A stretch of DNA of 64,000 nucleotides from positions 682,001 through 746,000 of the forward strand of contig NZ_CP071405.1 of NCBI RefSeq assembly GCF_022647325.1, given 5' to 3'. How positions within the stretch are numbered: the first letter of the stretch is position 1; the number at the start of each line of letters is the position of its first letter. The translations under genes were made by a program, and so were the position numbers. The notes under the pieces were generated by a model. That model was given only the letters and a program-made list of their open reading frames with translations. It was not told where the DNA came from and did not search any database. Below are positions 9,466-17,989 of the stretch, piece by piece. Source of the stretch: Pantoea deleyi (GTDB lineage Bacteria > Pseudomonadota > Gammaproteobacteria > Enterobacterales > Enterobacteriaceae).

Positions 9466-10206
9466 GTGGTAGCCAGTGAGTTGATGCAAACGGACCTCTC
9501 CGTTTGGGGCATGTATCAACATGCCGATATCGTGGTAAAGGTGGTTATGATTGGCCTGTTGCTGGCCTCTGTCGTGACCTGGGCGATCTTCTTCGGCAAA
9601 TATGCCGAACTCAGCGCGGCGAAGCGTCGCCTGAAGCGCGAGCAGCAGGCGCTGGGCGAAGCCCGCAATCTCAATGACGCCGCCCGTATCGCCCAGTCGT
9701 TTACCGGCCACAGCCACAGCGCGGTGCTGCTGAACGATGCGCAGAATGAACTTGCGCTGTCGGCGGGCGTGGAAGACACCAACGGCATCAAAGACCGCAC
9801 CAGTTTCCGCCTTGAGCGCCGCGTCGCGGCCTTCAGCCGCCACGCCGGACGGGGCAACGGTTTCCTGGCGACCATCGGTTCGGTCGCGCCATTCGTGGGG
9901 CTGTTCGGCACCGTCTGGGGCATCATGAACAGTTTTATCGGCATCGCGAAAACCCAGACCACCAATCTTGCCGTGGTCGCGCCGGGGATCGCCGAAGCGC
10001 TGCTGGCGACCGCGGTCGGCCTGGTGGCGGCTATCCCGGCTGTCGTGATCTACAACGTATTTGCCCGCATGATCGCTAACTATAAAGCCTCGCTGGGAGA
10101 TGTGGCCGCCCAGGTCATGCTGCTGCAGAGCCGCGATATCGACCTCGGCACCGTCGCCCGGGATGTTCCGCGTCCCGCCACCGCGCAGAAACTGCGGTTA
10201 GGGTAA
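9466..10206 (+). CDS. exbB: TonB-system energising protein ExbB
   Basis: ExbB is the inner-membrane proton channel core that, with ExbD, powers TonB-dependent uptake of ferric siderophores, heme and cobalamin. The 246-aa protein has three membrane helices and the conserved stretch GLFGTVWGIMNSFIGIA. The start is a GTG at 9466 with GGAG 8 nt upstream; the next in-frame ATG (LMQTDLSV) has no such site, and E. coli ExbB also begins a few residues before MQTDLSVWG. It is followed after 6 bp by exbD. A Fur-like box lies upstream, so iron repression is expected. Confidence 0.97.
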   Translation: MVASELMQTDLSVWGMYQHADIVVKVVMIGLLLASVVTWAIFFGKYAELSAAKRRLKREQQALGEARNLNDAARIAQSFTGHSHSAVLLNDAQNELALSAGVEDTNGIKDRTSFRLERRVAAFSRHAGRGNGFLATIGSVAPFVGLFGTVWGIMNSFIGIAKTQTTNLAVVAPGIAEALLATAVGLVAAIPAVVIYNVFARMIANYKASLGDVAAQVMLLQSRDIDLGTVARDVPRPATAQKLRLG

Positions 10207-10212
10207 CTACTT

Positions 10213-10635
10213 ATGGCAATGCGATTAAACGACGACCTGGAAACACAGGGTGAAATGCACGAGATCAACGTGACGCCGTTTATCGACGTCATGCTGGTTC
10301 TGCTGATCATCTTTATGGTGGCCGCGCCCCTGGCGACGGTTGACGTGCGGGTGAACCTGCCCGCCTCGACCAGCGCGCCGCAGCCACGACCGGAAAAGCC
10401 GGTCTACCTGTCGATCAAGGCGGATAAGCAGCTCTATGTCGGCAACGATCGGGTCACGCCCGATTCGCTGGTGAACGTGCTGACCAGCCAGACCCAGGGC
10501 AATAAAGAGACCACCATCTTCTTCCAGGCGGATAAGTCAGTGGACTATGAAACGCTGATGAGCGTGATGGATAAGCTGCGCACGGCGGGCTACCTGAAGA
10601 TCGGTCTGATGGGCATGGAAACCGTGAAGAAATAG
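10213..10635 (+). CDS. exbD: TonB-system energising protein ExbD
   Basis: ExbD is the single-helix partner of ExbB that carries the protonatable Asp. In the 140-aa product the segment INVTPFIDVMLVLLIIFMV (from about residue 17) contains that Asp (D25 in E. coli) within the membrane helix. A periplasmic domain follows. It sits 6 bp after exbB and ends 24 bp before a strong terminator. Length matches E. coli ExbD (141 aa). Confidence 0.97.
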   Translation: MAMRLNDDLETQGEMHEINVTPFIDVMLVLLIIFMVAAPLATVDVRVNLPASTSAPQPRPEKPVYLSIKADKQLYVGNDRVTPDSLVNVLTSQTQGNKETTIFFQADKSVDYETLMSVMDKLRTAGYLKIGLMGMETVKK

Positions 10636-10658
10636 CGGGTTATCCGGCATCAGAACAG

Positions 10659-10684
10659 GGCGACGGTTTCCGTCGCCTTTTTTT
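10659..10684 (+). terminator. Rho-independent terminator after exbD
   Basis: GGCGACGG and CCGTCGCC form a perfect 8-bp stem with a TTT loop, followed directly by seven T. Confidence 0.92.
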
Positions 10685-10871
10685 ATGCCTGCGCAGCAGC
10701 CACACAAAATCAGGCCAACCGGCGATCGCACCGATCGGTTATGCTGGCTGAACTGAATTGTTAATTGGTTGTTACTTATGTACATAGTTTTGTAAAGTGC
10801 AATGGTGAGCCTGGTCACATTATTCCTGACTCAGGCAGGCTAAAACGGCTAAAAAACAACAGGAAGCCGTT

Positions 10872-12194
10872 ATGAGTCACACCCCGTCTTTACAAAAGCC
10901 GCCAAAGAGTGCCGCCCGAACCATCTTTAACGTCACCAGTGGTAACTTCCTGGAGATGTACGATTTCATGGTATTTGGCTACTACGCCACCGCGATAGCC
11001 AAAACCTTCTTCCCCGGCGATGACCCGTTTGCCTCCCTGATGCTGACCCTGATGACCTTTGGTGCGGGCTTCCTGATGCGCCCGCTGGGGGCGATCATTC
11101 TGGGTGCCTACATCGATCATCATGGTCGTCGCAAAGGGCTGCTGCTGACGCTGAGCCTGATGGCGATAGGGACGCTGACCATCGCGCTGGTGCCGGGCTA
11201 CGCCACTCTGGGCGCGGCGGCCCCGATCCTGATTCTGCTGGGACGCCTGCTGCAGGGCTTCTCGGCGGGTGTTGAGCTGGGCGGCGTGTCGGTCTATCTG
11301 GCGGAAGTGGCCCCTGAAGGGCGCAAAGGCTTTTTCGTCAGCTGGCAGTCGGGCAGTCAGCAGATTGCGGTGATCTTCGCTGCGCTGCTGGGGCTGATGC
11401 TGAACCATCTGCTGGCCAAAGAGGCGGTCACGGAGTGGGGCTGGCGTATTCCGTTTGTGGTCGGCTGTCTGATTGTGCCGTTCCTGTTCTATATCCGCCG
11501 GATGCTGGAGGAGACCGAGGCGTTCAGCAAACGTAAACATCATCCGGGCATGACGGAAATCATGCGGTCGGTGGCCAGCAACTGGGCGCTGGTGCTGGCG
11601 GGCATGCTGATGGTGGTCACCACCACGGTGATGTTCTACATGATTACCGCGTTTACCCCTACCTTTGGCAAAACCGTGCTGATGATGAGCGACAAGCAGG
11701 CGTTTCTGGTAACGCTCTGCGTCGGCATCTCAAATCTCTTCTGGCTGCCGCTGATGGGGGCGCTGTCCGATCGCGTCGGACGCCGTCCGCTGCTGATTGT
11801 CTTTACGCTGCTGATGATTGTCACCACCTGGCCGGTGCTGCACTGGCTGGTGGGCTCGGCCAGCTTCGCCCACCTGCTGGAAGCGGAGCTGTGGCTGTCG
11901 TTCCTCTATGCCAGCTATAACGGCGCGATGGTGGTCTATCTGGCGGAGATTATGCCTGCCGAGGTGCGTGCCGCCGGTTTCTCGATGGCTTACAGCCTGG
12001 CAACGGCGCTGTTTGGCGGCTTCACCCCGGCCATCTCCAGCTACCTGATCCACGCCACCGGTGACAAGGCGATGCCGGGCATCTGGCTGACCTTTGCGGC
12101 CGTCTGCGGGCTGATCGGCACGCTGCTGATTGGCCGGATGGTGAAGCAGTATCAGCTGCGTCACCGTACCGCGCCGGTCAGCGCCTCACTCTAA
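10872..12194 (+). CDS. MFS proton symporter of the CitA / tricarballylate (TcuC) type
   Basis: This 440-aa, 12-helix transporter of the metabolite:H+ symporter family closely resembles citrate-proton symporter CitA. Matching blocks include VTSGNFLEMYDF at the start, GRLLQGFSAGVELGGVSVYL in helix 4-5, the loop motif DHHGRRKG after helix 2 and SDRVGRRP after helix 8. Uptake of citrate or tricarballylate with protons is the likely role; exact substrate is unproven. It stands alone 236 bp after exbD and converges on the pilus operon, sharing 4 bp (CTAA) with the stop of the adhesin gene. Confidence 0.85.
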   Translation: MSHTPSLQKPPKSAARTIFNVTSGNFLEMYDFMVFGYYATAIAKTFFPGDDPFASLMLTLMTFGAGFLMRPLGAIILGAYIDHHGRRKGLLLTLSLMAIGTLTIALVPGYATLGAAAPILILLGRLLQGFSAGVELGGVSVYLAEVAPEGRKGFFVSWQSGSQQIAVIFAALLGLMLNHLLAKEAVTEWGWRIPFVVGCLIVPFLFYIRRMLEETEAFSKRKHHPGMTEIMRSVASNWALVLAGMLMVVTTTVMFYMITAFTPTFGKTVLMMSDKQAFLVTLCVGISNLFWLPLMGALSDRVGRRPLLIVFTLLMIVTTWPVLHWLVGSASFAHLLEAELWLSFLYASYNGAMVVYLAEIMPAEVRAAGFSMAYSLATALFGGFTPAISSYLIHATGDKAMPGIWLTFAAVCGLIGTLLIGRMVKQYQLRHRTAPVSASL

Positions 12195-13165
12195 AACGAT
12201 AGATCGACCACCACGCTGTCGCTGTAGTTTCCGGCTGGCGGCGTGCTCTGCGACGTCAGGATGCGCGCGGTATAGTTATAGCCGCGCGTCAGTCCATCCG
12301 CTGACACCGCCGAGGAGATCGTACTGCTCCAGCGTTCCGTTCCTGCCGACCCCCAGCGATTGCTGCCGGACTCTTTATAGATCTCATAGCTCAGCCGGTT
12401 GGTGCCGCTGGCCATATTCCGCACGCTGCCCGCCGGATAGCTGCCATTGCTCAGCCCCACCGTATAGGTGCTGCCTTTACTGCACAGGACATTAATAGTC
12501 TGCGTGACGGCGGAGAAACTGCCGACCAGCGGCGCACTGCCAAAGCTGATATTGGGCGAGGTAATCGTCGTGCAGTCATTGGTGAGTATGGCGGTGATAG
12601 CGATCGGGATGATGCCGCTGCCGTTCTGTTCGCTTAAGCAGAGCCCGCCGACACTGATGCTGGTGCAGACGCGGTATGTCACCGCCATATTCAGCGTCAC
12701 CTGATATGTCCCGGCGGCCACCACCTGGCCGGGCACCGTTCGCAGATAGACCGGAATGGCAAAATTCAGGCTGCCCAGCAGGCCCGCCAGGTTGATCAGG
12801 GTCTGGGAGCCATAGACAACCGGTGCGCCGCCAATCGTCAGTTCGCTGGCGCAGGCCGAGTCAGTACAGAGCCGGACCGGCACGTTGTCGCTGCCGGTGT
12901 CCCCGCTGCGCTTTAATATCCCGCGCGTGCCGTTATTGCTGGTCGCGCCCGTCAGCTGAAAGGTGATCTGGTTATTGCCCAGCAGCGACAGGGTCGAACC
13001 CGCCCCGCAGTTAACGTTGGCGTTGGTGCTCGTGGAACTGATGGTGGTATTCGCCACGAAGGTGGAAACCGACCCGAAGCTGGCGCTGGAGGCGGGCAGG
13101 TTACAGGCCGCGTGGCCCAGCGAGGGCAGCAGCAGCAGGCCAGCCAGTAGCAGAGATCTCATCAT
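12191..13165 (-). CDS. Archaic chaperone-usher pilus tip subunit, two spore-coat-U domains (CsuE-like)
   Basis: This is the last gene of a sigma-class (Csu-type) pilus operon. The 324-aa product has a signal peptide (LLLAGLLLLPSLGHAA) and two SCPU domains, about residues 20-165 and 170-324. The second opens with a Cys-containing strand (NDCTTITSPNISFGSAP) and ends with the terminal strand GNYSDSVVVDLSF used in donor-strand exchange. In Acinetobacter the equivalent two-domain CsuE is the tip adhesin that binds hydrophobic surfaces; the same role is inferred here. Its start overlaps the usher stop by 4 bp. Confidence 0.88.
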   Translation of the reverse strand: MMRSLLLAGLLLLPSLGHAACNLPASSASFGSVSTFVANTTISSTSTNANVNCGAGSTLSLLGNNQITFQLTGATSNNGTRGILKRSGDTGSDNVPVRLCTDSACASELTIGGAPVVYGSQTLINLAGLLGSLNFAIPVYLRTVPGQVVAAGTYQVTLNMAVTYRVCTSISVGGLCLSEQNGSGIIPIAITAILTNDCTTITSPNISFGSAPLVGSFSAVTQTINVLCSKGSTYTVGLSNGSYPAGSVRNMASGTNRLSYEIYKESGSNRWGSAGTERWSSTISSAVSADGLTRGYNYTARILTSQSTPPAGNYSDSVVVDLSF

Positions 13166-15609
13166 GGTTGCGCTCCGGAGAGGGAAGGATCAGCGGGAGT
13201 GGCGCTGCCCGTCGCCGGGGGCGGCAGCGCGCAGGTCAGGGGGCCGTAGGTTTTCAGCGCCTGCGGCTGACCACTGGCGATGCGCAGTTCGGTTTCGCAG
13301 CGGCGACCGTCGGGCGTCAGCACCGCAATCGGGTTGCTGGCGGTGAGATTCTCCATCCAGACAAGCCCGTCCCAGCCAACATATTCGGTGGGATGATCGG
13401 GGCGCAGCACCTGACTGGAGACCGGCAGCGGCTGCCCCGCGGCATCGAACAGGATCACACTGGCCGAACGCAGCTTCTCCACCGGGAAATCGAGCAGATA
13501 GCCGCTCTGGCGTTTTACCGCGAAGCGCTGCTCCACCCGTGGCGTCGTCATATCGGCGGGCAGGTCGAGCGTGTCGATATCATAGCGGGCCGGGTAGAAG
13601 CTGCTGATAGCGGGCACCAGCAGATAGCCCTGCTGACTGGTGCGGCCCATCGGCTGATTTTCGTAGCGGACGGTCACGTCGGGATAGCGGGTTTTCACCA
13701 GGACAAAGGCGTCATTGATGGCGTTAGCGGCGAACAGATGGTTGTCCATCAGCACCAGCGCGCCGGAGAGATCGGCCCACTGCGTCAGGTTGTCGTCGTC
13801 GCCGTAGAAGCCCGCCGAGGTGTCGATCTGGTTGTTGCGATAGCGCAGGCTGCCCTGACGGTAGTCGCCGCTGTTACCGCTCTGATTCGCCCAGCCCGCA
13901 TCCCAGGCGATGCCGCCGTCGCTGGGCATGGCGCGTGACGCATAGAGGCGCTGGCTGTTACGGCCGCGCTGATCGCGTTCGGTGCTGATCGCCGCGCTGC
14001 CCTGTTCGCCAAACGGGATCACCAGCGAAATGGCACCCGTCCAGCTTTTCTCCTGCTGATCGCGGCTGGCGGAGACGTAGAGGCTGCTGTTGCCCCAGAG
14101 GTTTTTGCTCCAGGAGAGGTTCCACAGCCGGGTGCGATCGCCCTGGCCGTCCGTGATATCGATAAAGGCGGCCCCCACGCTGCCATAACGGTTCAGGGAG
14201 ACGCTGGCGCTGTACTGTGCGCTGCGGCGCGACAGGGCATAGCGGCGGCTGTCCGGCATCCCGCCGGCACGGCTGCCGACCAGCGCCAGGTTGCCGAACG
14301 TGCTGCTGCGCTGGATCTGCTGCGTGCCGAGGTTAAACCAGCGATTGTTGTACTGGTATCCCCAGCTATATTGCCTGCCGGTGTCGCCCTCAAGCTGGCT
14401 CTGCGCGACCGCGCCGTTGACCACGCCCCAGCTGCCGACACGCAGCTGCCCGCCGGCGCCGCCCATCGCCAGGCTTTTGCTGCCTTCGGCGTGGCTCTCC
14501 AGCGTCAGCCAGTCGGTCATGCCGTATCGCCAGGAGCCGCTGGCGGCGGCGGCCCCGTAGTCGAAGTTGCGGATACCGTAGTTTTCGCGGATCGCCCCCG
14601 CCGAGAAGGCGTAGTCCGACAGGCCCGGTTTCAGCAGGTTACTGGAGACATAAAACGGCATGGTGGTGGTAACGCGGCGGCCCACCGCGTCGGTGGTAGT
14701 GATCACGGCGTCACCCGCGCCGTTGACAAAGGGCACATTGGTCATCGACCAGGGGCCGGGCTGCACGGCGGCCTGGCTGGAGCGATAGCCGTTGATAAAG
14801 AGATCGACGGTGGAGGGCACGGCGGCCTGGCCGGAGAAGGCGGGCAGCGGATAGGTCACCAGATCGGGGCGCACGCTGAAGTCGCGGCCCACCTGCAGGC
14901 CGCCGAGCCGCACGCTGCTGCTCCACGCCAGCGAGTCGGTGATCAGATCGCCGACCCGCCAGCTCATCGCGGTGTTCTCATCGTCGCGGCTCCACCAGCT
15001 GTCATACCGGATGTAGCCATCGTCCTGATAGGTGGTCTGGCCTTCGAGCTGCTGCAGCCAGACGCCGTTGCTGGAGAGATGTCCGGCTTCCCCAAACAGC
15101 CGCAGCTCATTCCACATCGAGAGGCGGGTGCCGCTGTTGTCGGTGCGGCTGGCATAGAGATCATAGTTAATCAGCGCGCCGCGGCTGGTGCGTCCCGGAT
15201 AGCGGGGGCCATTTTTTGCCTCGCCGATCTCCTGACCCGGCAGCCACGCGGGCGGCACGGTGAGCAGCAGCCGCTGGCGCGCCGCGTCATACTCCACGTT
15301 TACCGCCTGCAGGCTGCTGACATCGACCAGCCCCGCCGCGCCCAGTTTTTCCGCTGGCAGACCGGCACGCTGCAGATCGCCACTGCGCAGCCGGAAATGC
15401 CCGTCGCGCTGCTCCACCGGCACGATGTTGCCGCTGGCCTGCTGGTTCACCACCAGCTCCAGCATATATTGCTGCGCGTCGCCGTTGCGCTGCAGGCTGG
15501 GCGGCGGCGGCAGGGCGGAGTATGTCTCTGCCCGCAGCCCATCGGGGGCGGCGGCGCAGAGCAGGCTGGCGACCGCCAGCGCGCAGGGATGAGGGGAAAA
15601 AGATCGCAT
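13162..15609 (-). CDS. Outer membrane usher of an archaic (Csu-type) pilus
   Basis: The 815-aa usher forms the outer-membrane pore and assembly platform for the pilus. It has a signal peptide, an N-terminal chaperone-binding domain (about 35-130), a beta-barrel interrupted by a plug domain (about 230-320, near VDLFINGYRSSQAAVQPGPW), and C-terminal domains (about 660-800, ending near GRRCETELRI). Length and domain plan fit FimD/CsuD-family ushers. It begins 7 bp after the chaperone stop and overlaps the tip-subunit start by 4 bp, so it is translationally coupled. Confidence 0.94.
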   Translation of the reverse strand: MRSFSPHPCALAVASLLCAAAPDGLRAETYSALPPPPSLQRNGDAQQYMLELVVNQQASGNIVPVEQRDGHFRLRSGDLQRAGLPAEKLGAAGLVDVSSLQAVNVEYDAARQRLLLTVPPAWLPGQEIGEAKNGPRYPGRTSRGALINYDLYASRTDNSGTRLSMWNELRLFGEAGHLSSNGVWLQQLEGQTTYQDDGYIRYDSWWSRDDENTAMSWRVGDLITDSLAWSSSVRLGGLQVGRDFSVRPDLVTYPLPAFSGQAAVPSTVDLFINGYRSSQAAVQPGPWSMTNVPFVNGAGDAVITTTDAVGRRVTTTMPFYVSSNLLKPGLSDYAFSAGAIRENYGIRNFDYGAAAASGSWRYGMTDWLTLESHAEGSKSLAMGGAGGQLRVGSWGVVNGAVAQSQLEGDTGRQYSWGYQYNNRWFNLGTQQIQRSSTFGNLALVGSRAGGMPDSRRYALSRRSAQYSASVSLNRYGSVGAAFIDITDGQGDRTRLWNLSWSKNLWGNSSLYVSASRDQQEKSWTGAISLVIPFGEQGSAAISTERDQRGRNSQRLYASRAMPSDGGIAWDAGWANQSGNSGDYRQGSLRYRNNQIDTSAGFYGDDDNLTQWADLSGALVLMDNHLFAANAINDAFVLVKTRYPDVTVRYENQPMGRTSQQGYLLVPAISSFYPARYDIDTLDLPADMTTPRVEQRFAVKRQSGYLLDFPVEKLRSASVILFDAAGQPLPVSSQVLRPDHPTEYVGWDGLVWMENLTASNPIAVLTPDGRRCETELRIASGQPQALKTYGPLTCALPPPATGSATPADPSLSGAQP

Positions 15610-15616
15610 TCAGCGC

Positions 15617-16321
15617 TTACTTCTGAGCCGCGCTGCGCCACTGCTTTTTGTTCACCTCTGCGCTGAGTTCACCACTGACCGGTGAGCTGAGGGGCCAGCG
15701 GTGATCGCTCTCCGCCAGCACATAGCCATAGAGCCCTTCGCCCAGTCGCCGGCCGCCAATCGTCACATTGCTCAGCCGGGCATGACCGTTGCCGCTGTTG
15801 GTCAGCTGAAGCCAGCGTCTGCCGCCCTCGCTGACCTGCTGCCAGCGCAGCGCCGGGCGCACGCTGTCGGCGGTGATGCCCTGTCCATACACAAACAGCG
15901 GGACCGAATAGCGCATCTGGAAGGTCAGCCCGGCCTGGTTTTCACCAGGATTGCGTGGCGTCGGGATCTCATCCAGCACCACCCGATAGGCCCGCTCTTT
16001 ACCGGCGGCCGGCGGCGTCTGTTTGATCAGCCTTATCAGCTGTTTCTGACCCGGCTCCATCCGCACCATCGGCGGGCTGGCGACCACCTGCTGCTGGGTC
16101 TGGTACTGCTCCTGGCCGTTAATCTGCTGCCAGCTGAAGACCCGGACCTGCATCATGGTGGTGCTGTTGCCCCGGTTCTCCAGCCAGAGTTCACTGGCTT
16201 TCTCTTCGGGATTGATGGCCGGGTCGATGGGCCAGATCATCACCGAGTTGGCGGCAAAGGCCGGAGAGAGCAGGCCGGAACTCAGCAGTAACAGCAGGGC
16301 GCGAAAGGGCTTCATGTGCAT
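15617..16321 (-). CDS. Periplasmic pilus chaperone (CsuC-like)
   Basis: This PapD-like chaperone folds pilus subunits by donor-strand complementation and hands them to the usher. The 234-aa product has a signal peptide ending near AFAANS and two immunoglobulin-like domains. Visible motifs are the edge strand with alternating hydrophobics (PPMVRMEPGQKQLIRLI) and the conserved ERAYRVVLDEIP segment. It lies between the second pilin (17-bp gap) and the usher (7-bp gap). Confidence 0.93.
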   Translation of the reverse strand: MHMKPFRALLLLLSSGLLSPAFAANSVMIWPIDPAINPEEKASELWLENRGNSTTMMQVRVFSWQQINGQEQYQTQQQVVASPPMVRMEPGQKQLIRLIKQTPPAAGKERAYRVVLDEIPTPRNPGENQAGLTFQMRYSVPLFVYGQGITADSVRPALRWQQVSEGGRRWLQLTNSGNGHARLSNVTIGGRRLGEGLYGYVLAESDHRWPLSSPVSGELSAEVNKKQWRSAAQK

Positions 16322-16338
16322 ATCCTTATTTTATTGCC

Positions 16339-16854
16339 TCACCAGCTCAGGGTGACGGTCAGCGTGTCGGTATAGACGCCCGCGCGTGCAGTGCCGGGAA
16401 GTTTCAGCTGGCCGTAGATCGGCAGCGTAATGTTGCTGGCATTGCTGTAGCTCAGTGGCACCGACTGATTAACCGGGATCACCGTGGTGCGGCTGGCGTC
16501 ACTAAAGAGCGTATAGGGAAGGGTACTGCTGAAACCGGGCAGTTTCAGATTGCGGGTGGTGGTGAAGTTACTGCCCTGATTGATGCTCATGGTCAGCGTG
16601 GTACCCGGCGTACAGGCCAGGTTAATGGCGGTGCTCTGGACAAAGCTGGCGTTGAGGGTGCGGGCTGACACGCCCGACTGCGAACCGAAATCAAGCGCGC
16701 CAAAAACGCCGGTGTTGGTGCCGGAGATCACGCAGCCAGCCACAATCGACGCGGTGACCTGAAACGTGCTGGTCGGCAGACTCCAGGCGCGGAGGCTGCC
16801 GGTCAGCAGCGCCAGGCCGCATGCGATTGTCAGGCAGGCCCGCCAGAGAACCAC
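16339..16854 (-). CDS. Spore-coat-U domain pilus subunit (minor pilin, CsuA/CsuB-like)
   Basis: This 171-aa secreted subunit has one SCPU domain. It shows a signal peptide (ACLTIACGLALLTGS), the Cys strand AGCVISGTNTGVFGALDFG, the second Cys in NLACTPGTTLTMSI, and the terminal strand GVYTDTLTVTLSW that completes the neighbouring subunit's fold. It follows the major pilin by 22 bp. A role as adapter or minor pilin is inferred from its position. Confidence 0.87.
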   Translation of the reverse strand: MVLWRACLTIACGLALLTGSLRAWSLPTSTFQVTASIVAGCVISGTNTGVFGALDFGSQSGVSARTLNASFVQSTAINLACTPGTTLTMSINQGSNFTTTRNLKLPGFSSTLPYTLFSDASRTTVIPVNQSVPLSYSNASNITLPIYGQLKLPGTARAGVYTDTLTVTLSW

Positions 16855-16876
16855 CCTGATAATCCTGCGGCAGCGG

Positions 16877-17446
16877 TTAATAGTTCACGGCGACGTTGAT
16901 CGTATCGGTGTAGGTTCCGGCAGGGATCAGCGGGTTAAATCCGCCGCCCACGACCCGGCCGTAGATGGCGTAGTTAGTACCCAGCGTCGGATCGGAGGTG
17001 CCACTGGCCGCGATCGGCGTATTGTTGGCGATCGCCGTCGTAAAGGAGGCATCACTGTAAAGGGTGTAGGCGATGCCCTGCGCGTTGTTCGATCCCAGCA
17101 ACAGATAGCGTGGCGAGGCAGAGGCGGTGCCATAGATCGTGGCGGGTGCGGCATTGCTGCTGGTCACTACCACGTTGTAATCCTGGCCGGTGGTGCAGCG
17201 TACAAAAATACCGTTGCCGGCCGCCCCGACCAGGGTGGCGTTCAGGGTATCAAAGGTGGCTGCGCTGCTGCCAAAGTTCAGGGTACCGAAGTTCACACCG
17301 GCCGTGGCGGACTGGCCGTTGACCAGGCAACCGGTGGTCAGCGTCAGGGTGGCATTGATCGTTCCCGAGGTGGTTGCCGCCTGGGTTAAGGCGGGAAGGG
17401 CGACAGTTAATCCAGCGGCGGCAAAAAGAAAAAGCTTGAGTTTCAT
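16877..17446 (-). CDS. Spore-coat-U domain major pilin (CsuA/B-like)
   Basis: This 189-aa protein is the first gene of the five-gene pilus operon, which suggests it is the main shaft subunit. It has a signal peptide ending near LTQAATT, the N-terminal donor strand, a Cys pair (TTGCLVNG and IFVRCTTG) and the conserved C-terminal strand AGTYTDTINVAVNY. Residues are strongly biased to Ala, Thr, Gly and Asn, as in other pilins. The promoter must lie in the 540-bp gap upstream; no clear operator was recognised. Confidence 0.87.
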   Translation of the reverse strand: MKLKLFLFAAAGLTVALPALTQAATTSGTINATLTLTTGCLVNGQSATAGVNFGTLNFGSSAATFDTLNATLVGAAGNGIFVRCTTGQDYNVVVTSSNAAPATIYGTASASPRYLLLGSNNAQGIAYTLYSDASFTTAIANNTPIAASGTSDPTLGTNYAIYGRVVGGGFNPLIPAGTYTDTINVAVNY

Positions 17447-17989
17447 AATATTTCCTTACGGATTATCGAGAGTCAGTGCTTTTTCACCCGGTGTTAATTA
17501 ACAATTCAACCCAAAAAAAGGAAATAAAAACAACAGGCCGGTCAGAGCCGCTGTAATGAGAAAATTCTTAGACTTAAGAATGATGATTTATATCAGTTTT
17601 ACTTACTATAGATCAGTTAAAGCGTTCCGCGAAGCACGGCCGTTTATTTTTCACTAATCTAATGCGCACGCTGGCCGATAACCCAGTAACAGCAAGGCGT
17701 AAAGCGAGACGACAAAACGGATTTCCCCGCTTTTTTCGGCCTCTGGTGCGCTTTCTGCTTCGGTGATATGTTCCTGTACCAATCAGACAAAATAACGATT
17801 TACCGGCTGGCGCCGCTGGCGGGTAATAAGATGCAGAACAGAATAAGCCTGCGTCTGCGGGCACGTTTGGCCGGATCTTAAGAACGCATAAATACCGAAA
17901 TTTAACCACTTTCACCCGCTGGGTGTTTTTTAATTCATTTTTAAGACTGTACACAGCACCCGTTTTTCGCGGGTGGTGAGGAGTTACCT
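17447..17989. other. Intergenic region between divergent pilus operon and first MHYT gene
   Basis: No supported gene. It is more AT-rich than its surroundings near 17500-17640 (pilus side) and should hold the divergent promoters of the pilus operon and the MHYT-GGDEF-EAL gene. ORFs here lack family resemblance or an SD. No clear operator or terminator was found. Confidence 0.6.

Noticed and set aside
17613..17954. Minus-strand ORF of 113 codons in the pilus/MHYT gap
   Set aside because: No SD, no domain or signal sequence, odd composition.
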